Part shown: piece by piece, positions 1 through 11,700 of the stretch
Layout: each line of letters opens with the position of its first letter
How positions within the stretch are numbered: the first letter of the stretch is position 1
NCBI GenBank assembly: GCA_026936335.1
Contig: JAPMXV010000016.1
Location: forward strand, 1-64,000
Length of the DNA stretch: 64,000 nt
Origin: Mantamonas sphyraenae
Lineage: Eukaryota > CRuMs > Mantamonadidae
Direction: 5' to 3'
Notes under the pieces: model-generated
Databases searched by the model: none
Told to the model about the DNA's origin: nothing
The model's input: only the letters and a program-made list of their open reading frames with translations
Translations under genes and position numbers: made by a program

Positions 1-199
1 CTAACCCTAACCCTAACCCTAACCCTAACCCTAACCCTAACCCTAACCCTAACCCTAACCCTAACCCTAACCCTAACCCTAACCCTAACCCTAACCCTAA
101 CCCTAACCCTAACCCTAACCCTAACCCTAACCCTAACCCTAACCCTAACCCTAACCTAACCCTAACCCTAACCCTAACCCTAATCCTAACCCTAACTCA
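1..199. repeat. Telomeric repeat array (CCCTAA)n
   Basis: The window begins with about 33 head-to-tail CCCTAA units, the C-rich strand of a TTAGGG telomere reading away from the chromosome end. The array is perfect up to about 152; it then contains a one-base-short unit (CTAACCTAA near 153) and a TAATCC variant near 181 before it ends at about 199. Degenerate units at the inner edge are typical of the proximal part of a telomere. TTAGGG is shared by animals, many fungi and several protist groups, so it does not identify the lineage. Confidence 0.98.
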
Positions 200-468
200 T
201 ATGTATGCCTCTGTCCTGGTTGATTAGAGTTCGGTCTATGTTATGTGAGTTGTGCTTGTGTCTGCTGGCGGTGTGGCTGAGTTGGGTGGTGACATGGGGT
301 TGTGGGCAAAGGGTGGGAGTGGAAATGTTGCTGGTGAGTGGCCGTCGTCCTTCCACGCCGTGCAGTCAGCACTGCCCTTCCGCCTTCAACCAAATTATCA
401 CCAACACCCACGACACCCTCCACCAGTCCAACACAATCCACATACACTCCAGTATCACTACCACCACC

Positions 469-3400
469 ATGGACAAAGACTACTCAAGCTCTCCGAAGCA
501 ACAACACACACCCAACATCTACCCAGCGTGCGTTCTGCCTTCCACTCCGTTTTCTGACTGCCCGCTTCTCCCACTTCTTTGCCTCCTCCATGCCTCCGTC
601 GCTACCCTGCACTCCTCCCCTGCATCTCCACTTCCCCATCACCTTCGTGGCTGCCTTCTCCGCTCTTCTACGAACCCCTCTCCCCTGTCACTGCCCTCCC
701 CTCTGCCAGTTTCCCCGTCTGCCAATCTCCTCCGTTTTCCCTCTTTGCTCGTTCCTGCCTCCCTTCACCCCCGCTTCTGCCCTGACGGCGTCCCTTCCGC
801 CTTCCGCTCACCGTACGCACCCCGCCCTGCCCCTCCCGTCTCCCCACAGCTATGCGTACATGGTCCCTCCCATGGCTGCCCAGCCATTTCCGAACATGCT
901 GACCGTCTCTGGCGTACAAAACCCGTACCAGCACCCACAACCACCGATCATCTGGGCCCCTGTCAACACCCACCCCCAGCAGCTCCACGCATACGCTCAT
1001 CAGGGCCACCCATACTACGCCTACCCTCCTCCGCCGCCTCCTCAGCCGCGACAAACCGCCCAGATGCACCTCGCTCAGCCTCCGTCGTACCCTCCGCCTG
1101 CTCAAACCACCACAAACCACAATCGCGTCCCTAAACGCATCAGCCCTGCCTTTGTCGGCATCACACCGACCACATCCACCACCACATCGTCGTCCTCCTC
1201 CCACCAGGGCACACGGCAGACTGGTGACAGCGACGACGACGACGCAGACCAGGACACACACACACATGACACCGGCGACGTGGAGGACCTTATGTTCCTG
1301 AACTTTGGCCACCGTGAACCACGAACAACATCCAGCAACACAGAGTGGTTGACCAGCTCATGGATGGAGGCGTACGATGAAGACGGCGAGGCAAACGACT
1401 CAACCCAGCAGCACGAGGACGACGAGTTGGAAACTCAGGGCGCACTCAGCCTTGCAGACACTGGTGATGCCATGAATGAGGAGTACATGCCACAAGACGA
1501 CAGCGACGATGACGCAGACGACTTGGAGCAGGACGACACGGACGAATGGCAGCCGAGACGCACAAGCAGCAGCCGCACACAACGTCGCAGAAGCCACACC
1601 AGCCGCCGTACTGGTCCACAAAAGAAGAACGGCAGCGGACAGCGCAGGCGCAGGGTCACGGCTGGCAGTGGCACAGAGACAGGAACGTCGAGCACACGGG
1701 CAAGGATGGCCAAGAACGGAGACACCGGCGCACGGAGGAACGCAGGCGTGGACAAGACGAACAAGTTGCCAGATGGTGTTGTGCGCAAAGGGTGGACAGC
1801 GGGACACAGCGACGAGCGCAGCTGCAGCAACAAGAAGGAGCACACGGCACTGCTGAAGCACATGCACACCCTGGCCAACGATCATCCTATCGACGACATC
1901 CCAGACCTCATGACACTGCAGGCGCGTGTGGCCGTCTGCCATGGCACCCTGTTGACGCTGGTCCGACAGATCCTGCTCGCTCTGGGCAACATTCCCGTTT
2001 CCCAAGGCGACATGGCCTTCTTGCTCACCCTTCTCGGTCACGACATTGATCAACAGGAATGCAGCCATGCCATCCTCCACGCTGGGCTGGCCATGGGTGT
2101 GACAAAGTCTGGTTTGAAGGTGTGCTGGCTGGAGGAGCCACACGACCATGGCGACCCCAACTACGCCCTCCTCCACCTCCTCATGACAGAGATGGACACT
2201 CTCGGCGACAGGACCCATCCCACCAGCTGGAAGGAGCACGAGGAGACCCAACTGTGGCTGCAGAAAGCACGACGCCCTGCTGACAACGACAGCGACCCAC
2301 ACTGGACACAATGCGACTACGACCACCACCTCACCACCACCGAACTGGCGAAGTGGCATCCTGTGTCTGTGCGCAGTGGCTGGAGCAAGACCGGAGACGA
2401 GCGAGGCAGCTGCACAGCGCGGGAGTTCCAGACGCTGCTGGCACACATGAAGGCACTCGCAGCCAAGCACCCTCACCACCAGCACGCACACGAGAACCAG
2501 GCACTGCGTGAGCTGATCAACAGCGGCAACCTGCAGTCCCTGGTCCGACACATCATCCTGGCGCTGGGCAACGTTGGCGTGCCGCCTGTCGACCTGGCCT
2601 TCTTTGTCCGCCTCCTCAGGCCACACCTCACCTACCAACTAGTTGCCAGTGCCCTCAGCGTCACCCTCACCCGAGGTGTCACCTCCCTCTCCCTCAAGAT
2701 CGCTTGGCTCGAGAAGCCCAAACCCAGCGACGCCACACTGCACACCCTCCTCCACACCCTCATCGACCGCATCACACCCCACATCACCACCAGACCCACC
2801 ACCACACACGCCGTAAACGCCCTCCGGATCCATAAGCTTGTTCTGCCCGAGCCCACAGAGGAGGAGATGCTGGTCATGGAGGATGGACTGCCAGATGGCG
2901 TTGTGCGCAGTGGCTGGTCAACATGGCGCAAGAGCGAGCGCAGCCACAGCAACAAGAAGGAGCACACGGCCCTGCTGAACCACATGCACACCCTGGCCAA
3001 CGAGCATCCCATCGACGACATCCCAGACCTCATGACCCTCCAGGCGCGTGTTGTGGTCTGCCATGGCACCCTGACCACGCTCGTCCGACAGATTCAGCTC
3101 GCTCTGGGCAACATTCCTCTCTCCCAGGGCGACATGGCCTTCTGCCTCACCCTTCTCGGCCGAGACGTGGATCAAAACGCGTGCAGACATGCCATCCGTC
3201 ACGCTGGTCTGGCCATGGGTGTGACAAAAGCTGGGTTGAAGGTGTGCTGGCTGGAGGAGCCACACGACCACGGCGACCCCAACTACGCCCTCCTCCACCT
3301 CATTTTGACAGAGATGGACACTTTCGACGACAGGCCCCATCCTACCACCTGGAAGGAGCACGAGCAGACCCAGCTGTGGCTGCAGGAAGCACGACGCCCT

Positions 3401-4039
3401 GCTGACAACGACAGCGACCCACACTGGACACAATGCGACTACGACCACCACCTCACCACCACCCAGGTGGATAAGTGGCATCCCGAGTCTGTACGCAGTG
3501 GCTGGAGCAGGGGAATTCCCAGCGACGAGCGTGGCAGCTGCACGGCGCGGGAGTTCCACGTGCTGCTGGCACACATGAAGGCACGCGCAGCCAAACACCC
3601 TCACCATCACCACGCAAACGAGAACCATGCACTGCGTGAGCTGATCAACAATGGCGACCTGCTGTCCCTGCTGCGACACATCATCCTGGCGCTGGGCAAC
3701 GTTGGCGTGCCGCCTGTCGACATGGCCTTCTTTGTCCGTCTCCTCAGGCCACAACTCACCTACCAGCAGGTCTCCCTTTCTATCAGCAATACCCTTACCC
3801 GTGGCGTCACCTCCCTCTCCCTCAAGATCGCCTGGCTCGACAAGCCCAAACCCAGCGACGCCACACTGCTCACCCTCCTCCACACCCTCATCGACCGCAT
3901 CACACCCCACATCACCACCCGCCCCACCACCTTCGCACTCGTCAATGCCTACCCCATCCCCTCCTTCACCCTCCCCAAGCGCAAAGACCCTTTCTCCTCG
4001 TCGTCCTCCTCCTCCTCCAAACGCCAACGCCTCGAATGA
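469..4039 (+). CDS. Subtelomeric repeat protein, paralogue 1 (unknown function)
   Basis: Two exons are inferred: 469-527 and 850-4039, with intron 528-849 (GTGCGT...CCCCACAG, phase 2). The start is the ATG in CCACCATGG at 469; the paralogue at 4345 has the same exon length and splice phase. The N-terminal third is Pro/Tyr/Gln-rich and then very acidic (DDDDADQ), followed by an Arg/Ser-rich basic stretch (about 1560-1700). The rest is an A-B-A-B array starting near 1766, 2354, 2888 and 3475. A units begin LPDGVVR.GW, B units WHP.SVRSGW; both share LALGN and a DMAF/DLAF core, so they look like diverged copies of one domain. The C terminus is a Ser run next to KRQR, a possible nuclear signal. 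I do not recognise the domain. The basic tract and low-complexity arms would fit a nuclear protein, but that is inference. Confidence 0.8.
1766..3970 (+). repeat. Coding A-B-A-B super-repeat, 1122-bp period
   Basis: Within the first subtelomeric gene the segment beginning at 1766 recurs at 2888 with clear nucleotide similarity over about 1.1 kb (for example the stretch encoding HDHGDPNYALLHL occurs in both). Each 1122-bp super-unit holds one A and one B domain. Confidence 0.85.
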
Positions 4040-4344
4040 ACCACCCTTTCATTCTCACACCCTCCTCACTCATTCCCCTCCCCATCCACTCCACCACCCT
4101 CTCCATCACCTCATCCGGGAGTGTCACCCACCCTTCCGACCCTCCCTCCTCCACATACGCCTCCTTCCCACCACACCCAAACATCGCCTCCCCCTCTTCC
4201 CCATTCATCACCAACCCCGTCTCTTTAGCCTCGTCCCCCTGTGCACCCCACCCATCCACCTTCAACCAAAATATCACCAACACCCACAACTCCCTCCACC
4301 AGTCCAACACAATCCACATAATCTCCAGCACCACCACCGCCACC
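4040..4344. other. Intergenic spacer between the two subtelomeric paralogues
   Basis: This 305-bp spacer has no supported gene. It is pyrimidine-rich (many CCTCC and CCACC runs). Its last about 87 bp (4258-4344) closely match the 87 bp before the first paralogue's start codon (382-468), so the upstream region was copied with the gene. The remaining 4040-4257 has no visible counterpart near the first gene. It presumably holds the 3' UTR of paralogue 1 and the promoter of paralogue 2. Confidence 0.7.
4258..4344 (+). repeat. Duplicated upstream region of the paralogues
   Basis: This stretch aligns without large gaps to 382-468 immediately upstream of paralogue 1. Shared blocks include ATCACCAACACCCAC and CTCCACCAGTCCAACACAA. 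It marks the left part of the gene duplication unit and probably contains the core promoter and 5' UTR. Confidence 0.8.
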
Positions 4345-7300
4345 ATGGACAACGACTACTCAAGCACTCCGAAGCAACAACACACACCCAACACCTACCC
4401 AGCGTGCGTTGTGCCTTCCACTCCGTTTTCTGACTGCCCGCTTCTCCCGCTTCTATGCCTCCTCCATGCCTCTGTCGCTTCCCTGCACACTTCCCCTGCA
4501 TCTCCACTTGCCCATCACCACCGCCGCTGCCTTCTCCGCTCTTCTGCGTTCCCCTCTCCCCTGTCACTGCCCTCCCCGTTGCCAGTTTCTGCGTCTGCCA
4601 ATCGCCTCCGTTTTCCCTCTTTGCTCGTTCCAGCCTCCCTTCAACCTGCTTCTGCCCTGACGGCGTCATTTCCGCCTTCCGCTTACCGTTCACACCCCGC
4701 CCTGCCCCTCCCCTTCTCCCCCACAGCTACGCGTACATGGTCCCTCCCATGGCTGCCCAGCCGTTTCCGAACGTGCTGCCCGTCACTGGCGTACAAAACC
4801 CGTACCAGCACCCACAACCACCCATCATCTGGGTCCCTGTCAACACCCACCCCCAGCAGCACCCCGCATATGCTCATCAGGGCCACCCATACTACGCCTA
4901 CCCTCCTCCGCCGCCTCCTCAGCCGCGACAAACCGCCCAGGTGCACTTCGCTCAGCCTCCGTTGCACCCTCCGCCTGCTCAAACCACCACAAACCACAAC
5001 CGCGTCCCCAAACGCGTCAGCCCTGCCTTTGTCGGCATCACACGGACCACATCCACCACCACATCGTCGTCCTCCTCCCACCAGGCCACACGGCAGACTG
5101 GAGACAGCGACGACGACGACGCAGACCAGGACACACACACACATGACACTGGCGACGTGGAGGACCTGATGTTCCTGAACTTTGGCCACCGTGAACCACT
5201 GTCAACCTCCAGCAACTCAGAGTGGATGACCTGCTCATGGATGGAGGCGTACGAAGAAGACGGCGAGGCAAAGGACTCAACCCAGCAGCACGTGGACGAC
5301 GAGTTGGAAACTCAGGGCCCACTCTTCTTTGCAGAGACTGGTGATGTCATGGATGAGGAGTACATGCCGCATGATGACAGCGACGACGACGCAGACGACA
5401 AAGAGCAGGAGGACGCGGACGAATGGCAGCCGAGACACACAAGTAGAGGCCACAGACGACGACGCAGAAGCCACATCAGCCGCCGTGCTGTTCCACAGAA
5501 GATGAACGGAAGCGGACAGCGCAGGCTCAGAGTCACGGCTGGCAGTGGCACAGAGACAGGAACGTCGAGCACACGGGCAAGAAGTGCCAAGAACGGAGAC
5601 AACGGCGCACGGAGGAAAGCAGGCGTGAACAAGACGAATAATTTGCCAGATGGCGTTGTGCGCAAAGGGTGGAGCAAGTCAGGGAGGAGCGAGCGCAGCC
5701 ACAGCAACAAGAGGGAGCACACGGCACTGCTGAAGCTCATGCGCACTCTGGCCAACGAGCATCCTATCGAAGACATTCCCGACCTCATGACCCTGCAGGC
5801 GCGTGTTGTGGTCTGCCATTGCTCCCTGAGCACGCTGGTCCGACATATCCTGCTCGCTCTGGGCAACATTCCCCTCTCCCAGGGGGACATGGCCTTCTGC
5901 CTCACCCTCCTCGGCCGTAGAGTGGATCAACAGGCGTGCAGCCATTCCATCATCAACGCTGGTCTGGCCATGGGTGTGACAAAGGCTGGGTTGAAGGTGT
6001 GCTGGCTGGAGGAGCCACACGACCACGGCGACCCCAACTACGCCCTCCTCCACCTGCTCATGACAGAGATGGCTTCTCTTGGCAACAGGACCCATCCCAC
6101 CACCTGGAAGGAGCACGAGCAGACCCAGCTGTGGCTGCAGGAAGCACGACGCCCTGCTGACAACGACAGCGACCCACACTGGACACAATGCGACTACGAC
6201 CACCACCTCACCACCAACAAGGTGGACAAGTGGCATCCTGTGTCTGTGCGCAGTGGCTGGAGCAAAGCCAACAGCGACGAGCGTGGCAGCTGCACGGCGC
6301 GGGAGTTCCACACGCTGCTGGCACACATGAACGCACGCGCAGCCAAGCACCCTCGCCATCAGCACGCCCACGAGCAACATGCACTGCGTGAGCTGATCAA
6401 CAACGGCAGCATGCATTCCCTGGTGCGACACATCATCCTGGCGCTGGGCAATGTTGGCGTGCCGCCTGTCGACCTGGCCTTCTTTGTCCGCCTCCTCAGG
6501 CCACATCTCACCTACAAGCAGTCGCAACCTGCCATCGGCAACACACTCGCCCGTGGCGTTACCTCCCTCTCCCTCAAGATCGCCTGGCTCGACAAACCCA
6601 ATCCCAGCGACGCCACTCTGCACACCCTCCTCCACACCCTCATCGACCGCATCACACCCCACATCACAACCCGCCCCACCACAGTCGACGCCGTCAACAC
6701 CCTCGACATCCCAGAGCTCGTTCTGACCAAGCGTACAACGGAGGAGATGATGGCCGTGGAGGAGGGACTGCCAGATGGCGTTGTGCGCAGTGGCTGGACA
6801 AACTGGCGCAAGAGCGAGCGCAGCCACAGCAACAAGAAGGAGCACACGGCATTGCTGAAGCACATGCACACCCTGGCCAACGAGCATCCCATCGACAACA
6901 TCCCCGACCTTATGACACTGCAGGCGCGTGTCGTGGTCTGCCATGGCACCCTGAGCACGCTGGTCCGACAGATTCAGCTCGCTCTGGGCAACATTCCCCT
7001 CTCCCAGGGCGACATGGCCCTCTGCCTCACCCTTCTCGGCCATGATGTGGATCAACAGACGTGCAGCCTTGCCATCCACGACGCTGGTCTGGCCATGGGT
7101 GTGACAAAGTCTGGTTTGAAGGTGTGCTGGCTGGAGGAGCCACACGACCATGGCGACCCCAACTACGCCCTCCTCCACCTCCTCATGACAGAGATGGACA
7201 CTCTCGGCGACAGATCCCATCCCACCACCAGGAAGGAGCACGAGCAGACCCAGCTGTGGCTGCAGGAAGCACGACGCCCTGCTGACAACGACAGCGACCC

Positions 7301-7931
7301 ACACTGGACACAATGCGACTACGACCACCACCTCACCACCACCAATGTGGAAGAGTGGCATCCAGAGTCTGTGCGCAGTAACTGGAACAATGCCAACCAC
7401 GACGAGCGTGGTAGCTGCACGGCGCGGGAGTTCCAGACACTGCTGGCACACATGAAGGCACGCGCAGCCCAGCACCCTCTCCATCAGCACACAAACGAGC
7501 ACCAGGCACTGTGTGAGCTGATTAACAACGGTAGCCAGTGGTCCCTGCTGCGACACATCATCCTGGCACTGGGCAACGTTGCCGTGCCGCCTGTCGACCT
7601 GGCCTTCTTTGCCCGCCTCCTTAGACCACACCTCACCTACCATCAGGTACTATGTGCCACCAGCAACACCCTTACCCGCGGCGTCACCTCCCTCTCCCTC
7701 AAGATCGCCTGGCTCGACACACCCAAACCCAGCGACGCCACACTGCACACCCTGCTCCACACCCTCATCGACCGCATCACACCCTACATCACCACCCGGC
7801 CCACCACCACACACGCCGTAAACGCCTACGCCATCCCCCCTCTCACCCTCCCCAAGCGCAAAGACCCACCCTCTTCCTCCTCCTGGTCATCCTCCTCCAA
7901 ACGCCAACGCGCCACCAAGCCTGCACGATGA
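4345..7931 (+). CDS. Subtelomeric repeat protein, paralogue 2 (unknown function)
   Basis: Exons inferred at 4345-4403 and 4727-7931, intron 4404-4726 (GTGCGT...CCCACAG, phase 2), the same structure as the gene at 469. It encodes the same short N-terminal peptide, Pro/Tyr-rich arm, acidic stretch, basic Arg-rich stretch and A-B-A-B array, here starting near 5643, 6231, 6768 and 7355. The C terminus again carries a Ser-rich run with KRQR. Most of the two proteins aligns end to end, so this is a tandem duplication. The intron itself is also conserved, including an apparently open Pro/Ser-rich frame through it, so a naive gene caller would start in the wrong frame. Function unknown. Confidence 0.8.
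5643..7840 (+). repeat. Coding A-B-A-B super-repeat, 1125-bp period
   Basis: Second copy of the nested array: the unit starting at 5643 recurs at 6768. With the copy in the first gene this gives eight related domains in about 6 kb, from at least two duplication rounds (A/B divergence first, then A-B doubling, then whole-gene duplication). Confidence 0.85.
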
Positions 7932-8029
7932 TCCTGCAGTGGAACCCAACGGCGTCGATGAACTTTGTCCCACACCCATCCCATCACTAGTGGAGAACGG
8001 CATCCGGTGAGCCTGAAGCATCAATATAT

Positions 8030-8576
8030 TCAATATTCCAGCTCCGAGTCCAGACTGGGGTCGTCCAAACCGCTGCTGGTCTCATCCTCCTCGCCACTTT
8101 CCGGGTGCGAATCTGCAATGTTGAACTTGGCGCCCTCGTCCTTGCCTTCCTCACCCTGCTCGGTCTGTTCGTCGTCCTTTGCACCTTCCTCTCTCTGGTC
8201 CTCCAGTTCAACGACTTTTTCCGTGGTGCCAGCTTCAGAATCATCGTCAGAGAGCACCAAAGGCTCCACGATGTCGTCGATTTCCGACACGTCTCCGGCT
8301 ACCGACACCATGGCTGTGGCCCGATCCTCCCCAGCCTCCCCAGCCTCCCCAGCACTTGTCTGCGTAGTAAGAGCGGGATTTCCCTCGGCATTCTCTGTGG
8401 GAAAGTGTACTTGGGGGTGTCAGCGTCTGGTGTGTCACCCCCAGAATTTTCCCCTCTGGGCCGTTTTGCAGCCGTTGGTGGCCGATTTCCTTCCGTGATG
8501 ACGTACCATCGGTTGCCATGACGAGCATGGCGACACACGCGAGTACGAGTACAGTGATCTTCCACGATGTGCTCAT
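8030..8576 (-). CDS. Small secreted acidic protein
   Basis: Two exons inferred on the reverse strand: 8507-8576 and 8030-8394, intron 8395-8506 (GTACGT...CTGACACC...CCCACAG, phase 1), giving 144 residues. Exon 1 encodes a clean signal peptide (MSTSWK followed by a V/L/A-rich core ending near MATD). The mature part is strongly acidic, rich in Glu, Asp, Ser and Gly, has no cysteine and shows no recognisable domain. It sits head-to-head with the giant secreted-protein gene at 8708. Both have a signal-peptide exon closed by a phase-1 GTACGT splice site, which suggests common origin or control. Function unknown; an acidic mucin-like or ion-binding extracellular protein is possible. Confidence 0.7.
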
Positions 8577-8707
8577 TGCCCTTTGGGTGTTGCTGTGGAA
8601 CTTCCTTTTCGATGGCGCCCCGGGCGGTCCGCGACAGGGCATGCATCGAAAGTTCATCGAAACTCCTCCCGAAGGCAAACACCCCGCGCGCGGATTTCGA
8701 TTCGAAT
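8577..8707. promoter_or_regulatory. Putative bidirectional promoter between two secreted-protein genes
   Basis: Only 131 bp separate the start codons of two divergent signal-peptide genes, so this spacer must hold both 5' UTRs and both promoters. It contains repeated ATCGAAA-like words (near 8645-8665) and a palindromic TTTCGATTCGAAT near 8695-8707. No TATA box is obvious. The motif role is inference. Confidence 0.4.
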
Positions 8708-11700
8708 ATGTCAGGTTTCAAGCCAAGCAACACGCTTGTCTTCCCTGCCCTACTTTTACTCTGTCTCTTGTGTGTACCAACAGTGACCCATGCTCGTCTC
8801 AATGGTACGTGCGCACGGAACGAGCAGCCGTGCATTTTCGTGTGGCGCTGAAAAAGAAAGTGCAAACGTGACAAGGCGACACGTCGGTGGACACAACATG
8901 GTCCTTCACACCTCACCGAATGATTTGATGGCCCAGGGCGTCCCCTGACGAATCAACTGTCCCCATCCATGTGTGTAGCGGTCCCAAACGCGCGTTCCAG
9001 ACTGACATTCCTCCTGCGCATTCCGCGATTTTGCATCGTCGCTCTCCAGTTGACCAGCAGGCGTCTGAAATTCTCAACTCATTCCAAAACCTATACGATG
9101 CCAAGACGCAAACCATGTCTTTGGCTTCGAAAGCCCTGCAACAGCTTGGCCCGATAGGACCCCTCTTTGCGGCCCTGAAAGGTGAGCAGCTCTCGAAGGT
9201 GCCACCTCCCGTCGCGGGGCCACAGGATCTTCGCGTTTCTGGACAGCTCCAAGTGTCTGGGGTCCCTCTAACGGTTTCCTTGATTGTACACGCGGCCAGC
9301 GATGGCACATCGTACGTCGAGCTGACCGTCACAGGTACCGATGCTGGAAAGGCGCTCTCAACACTGCTTCCCGTGCTGCTTCGCACCCAGCTGTCTGCAC
9401 TGGACTTTTCGGTGTTGGATACTCCTCTGCACTTGAAGGTCTCTTCAAAGTCGGGGATCGAGCTGCAAGGACTGCAGCTCAAGCATCTGCTTCAATTGCT
9501 GCATGGCTCAAAGGTGAATCTGCCCCCTGATTTGTCCTCGTTCACCCTGCCGTCTCTGAAATCGCCGTTATCCGGTATTCAGAGCAACCGCTCAGTAGCT
9601 TTCAAGGGAAGTATCTCCCCAAAGAAACTGAATCTGGGCCCAATCACCGTGAGCAAAGTCGCTCTGGACTTTGCGCTCGATCGTGTCAACAGCGAAGCCT
9701 CTCGCATGGATGTTCAACTCATCGGAGCAGCGACCTTTGGCGCTGTTCAAGTGAACAACTTCAATGCTCACTTGGTGGCCAGCAAAGAAGCCGTCAAGTT
9801 GGAAGGCTCAACAAATGTCGTTGCCGCTGGCATCGACATGCAGGCTTTGGTGAAGGGCAAGTTTTCCAAAACGTCCCCCACACAGATTTCGATTGCCTCT
9901 ACGGTCCCCAGCGGTGCGGCACGTGTAGGCAATGCCGTTTCCATCAACATCGAACAATTGAGCGTCGAGGTTGTCATCGGTGCAGCAAACGCCTCGTCGT
10001 TTTCGATTGCGGGCACTGCCCATCTCAAGGTGGACAACCCTCAAATCTCGGTGCCTGTGCAGGTGTCCAGCTCGGTGGGAGCCAAGGCCTCGGCCCTGGC
10101 CTTCCACGCTTCCAACGACAACGGACTGATTGTCTACGGCGGCGTCAAGATGACGCAACTGTCCTGCTCCGTGTGGACGACCACAGGCACAGAGTCAAAG
10201 AAGCGCGTGGACATCGAACTGGCTGGTGGCATGGTCAACGGCGACGCGAGCTTTGGCGTGCCGCGTGTGGCGTTCAAACTGAGCAACACAGGCTCGGACG
10301 GCAAGCTGGTTGTCAGCGGCGAGGCAGACGTGACTCTGCTGGGCCGCAAGCTGAAGGCTGGCCTGACGTACACGGACAAGACGCTGACCGCACGCGTGAG
10401 TGGCCACGAAACGCCACTCGTGGCGGTGGGCGAGACGCAAGTGTCGCTTGGTGACCTGGAGGTGGTTATCATGACGCAGAGCAAAGCAGTGAGCGTCAAG
10501 GGCGGCGTTGTGTTGACGCTGGCTGGCCTGGACAAGAAGGTGCCTCTTGGGCTCAGCCTGGATGGTGCGACGGGCAAGCTGAAGCTGAGCCGATCGGATT
10601 CTGCAGGCGTGGTGTCGTACATGGGTGTGTCTGTGACGAGTGTTGGAGTGGATGTGGAGGTGACCAAGGCCAAGGTGTCGACGCTAAAGGTGCATCTGGG
10701 TGGCAAAGCGACGCTGGGCGTGGTCGCGCTTACGGACGTGCAGCTCGTCGTGGACATCGCCAGTGGCGCACCGCTTTCGATTGCGGGCACTGCCCATCTC
10801 AAGGTGGACAACCCTCAAATCTCGTTGCCTGTGCAGGTGTCCAGCTCGATGGGAGCCAAGGCCTCGGCCCTGGCCTTCCACGCTTCCAACGACAACGGAC
10901 TGATTGTCTACGGCGGCGTCAAGATGACGCAACTGTCCTGCTCCGTGTGGACGACCACAGGCACAGAGTCAAAGAAGCGCGTGGACATCGAACTGGCTGG
11001 TGGCATGGTCAACGGCGACGCGAGCTTTGGCGTGCCGCGTGTGGCGTTCAAACTGAGCAACACAGGCTCGGACGGCAAGCTGGTTGTGAGCGGCGAGGCA
11101 GACGTGACTCTGCTGGGCCGCAAGCTGAAGGCTGGCCTGACGTACACGGACAAGACGCTGACTGCACGTGTGAGTGGCCACGAAACGCCACTCGTGGCGG
11201 TGGGCGAGACGCAAGTGTCGCTTGGTGACCTGGAGGTGGTTATCATGACGCAGAGCAAAGCAGTGAGCGTCAAGGGCGGCGTTGTGTTGACGCTGGCTGG
11301 CCTGGACAAGAAGGTGCCTCTTGGGCTCAGCCTGGACGGTGCGACGGGCAAGCTGAAGCTGAGCCGATCGGATTCTGCAGGCGTGGTGTCGTACATGGGT
11401 GTGTCTGTGACGAGTGTTGGAGTGGATGTGGAGGTGACCAAGGCCAAGGTGTCGACGCTAAAGGTGCATCTGGGTGGCAAAGCGACGCTGGGCGTGGTCG
11501 CGCTTACGGACGTGCAGCTCGTCGTGGACATCGCCAGTGGCGCACCGCTTTCGATTGCGGGCACTGCCCATCTCAAGGTGGACAACCCTCAAATCTCGTT
11601 GCCTGTGCAGGTGTCCAGCTCGGTGGGAGCCAAGGCCTCGGCCCTGGCCTTCCACGCTTCCAACGACAACGGACTGATTGTCTACGGCGGCGTCAAGATG

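Noticed and set aside
5679-7643. A 654-codon open frame antisense to the second subtelomeric gene
   Set aside because: It mirrors the repeats of the sense gene, has valine/glycine-rich shadow composition, and no matching start or domain; the sense strand has conserved paralogy and splice structure.
8440-8462. CCAGAGGGGAAA word shared by introns at about 8450 and 60370
   Set aside because: Only two occurrences, in opposite orientation relative to their genes; chance cannot be excluded.
8969-8980. Acceptor GTGTAG near 8978 as the 3' end of the giant gene's first intron
   Set aside because: It gives the wrong phase and leads to a stop near 9157; the acceptor CTCTCCAG ending at 9049 restores the long frame.
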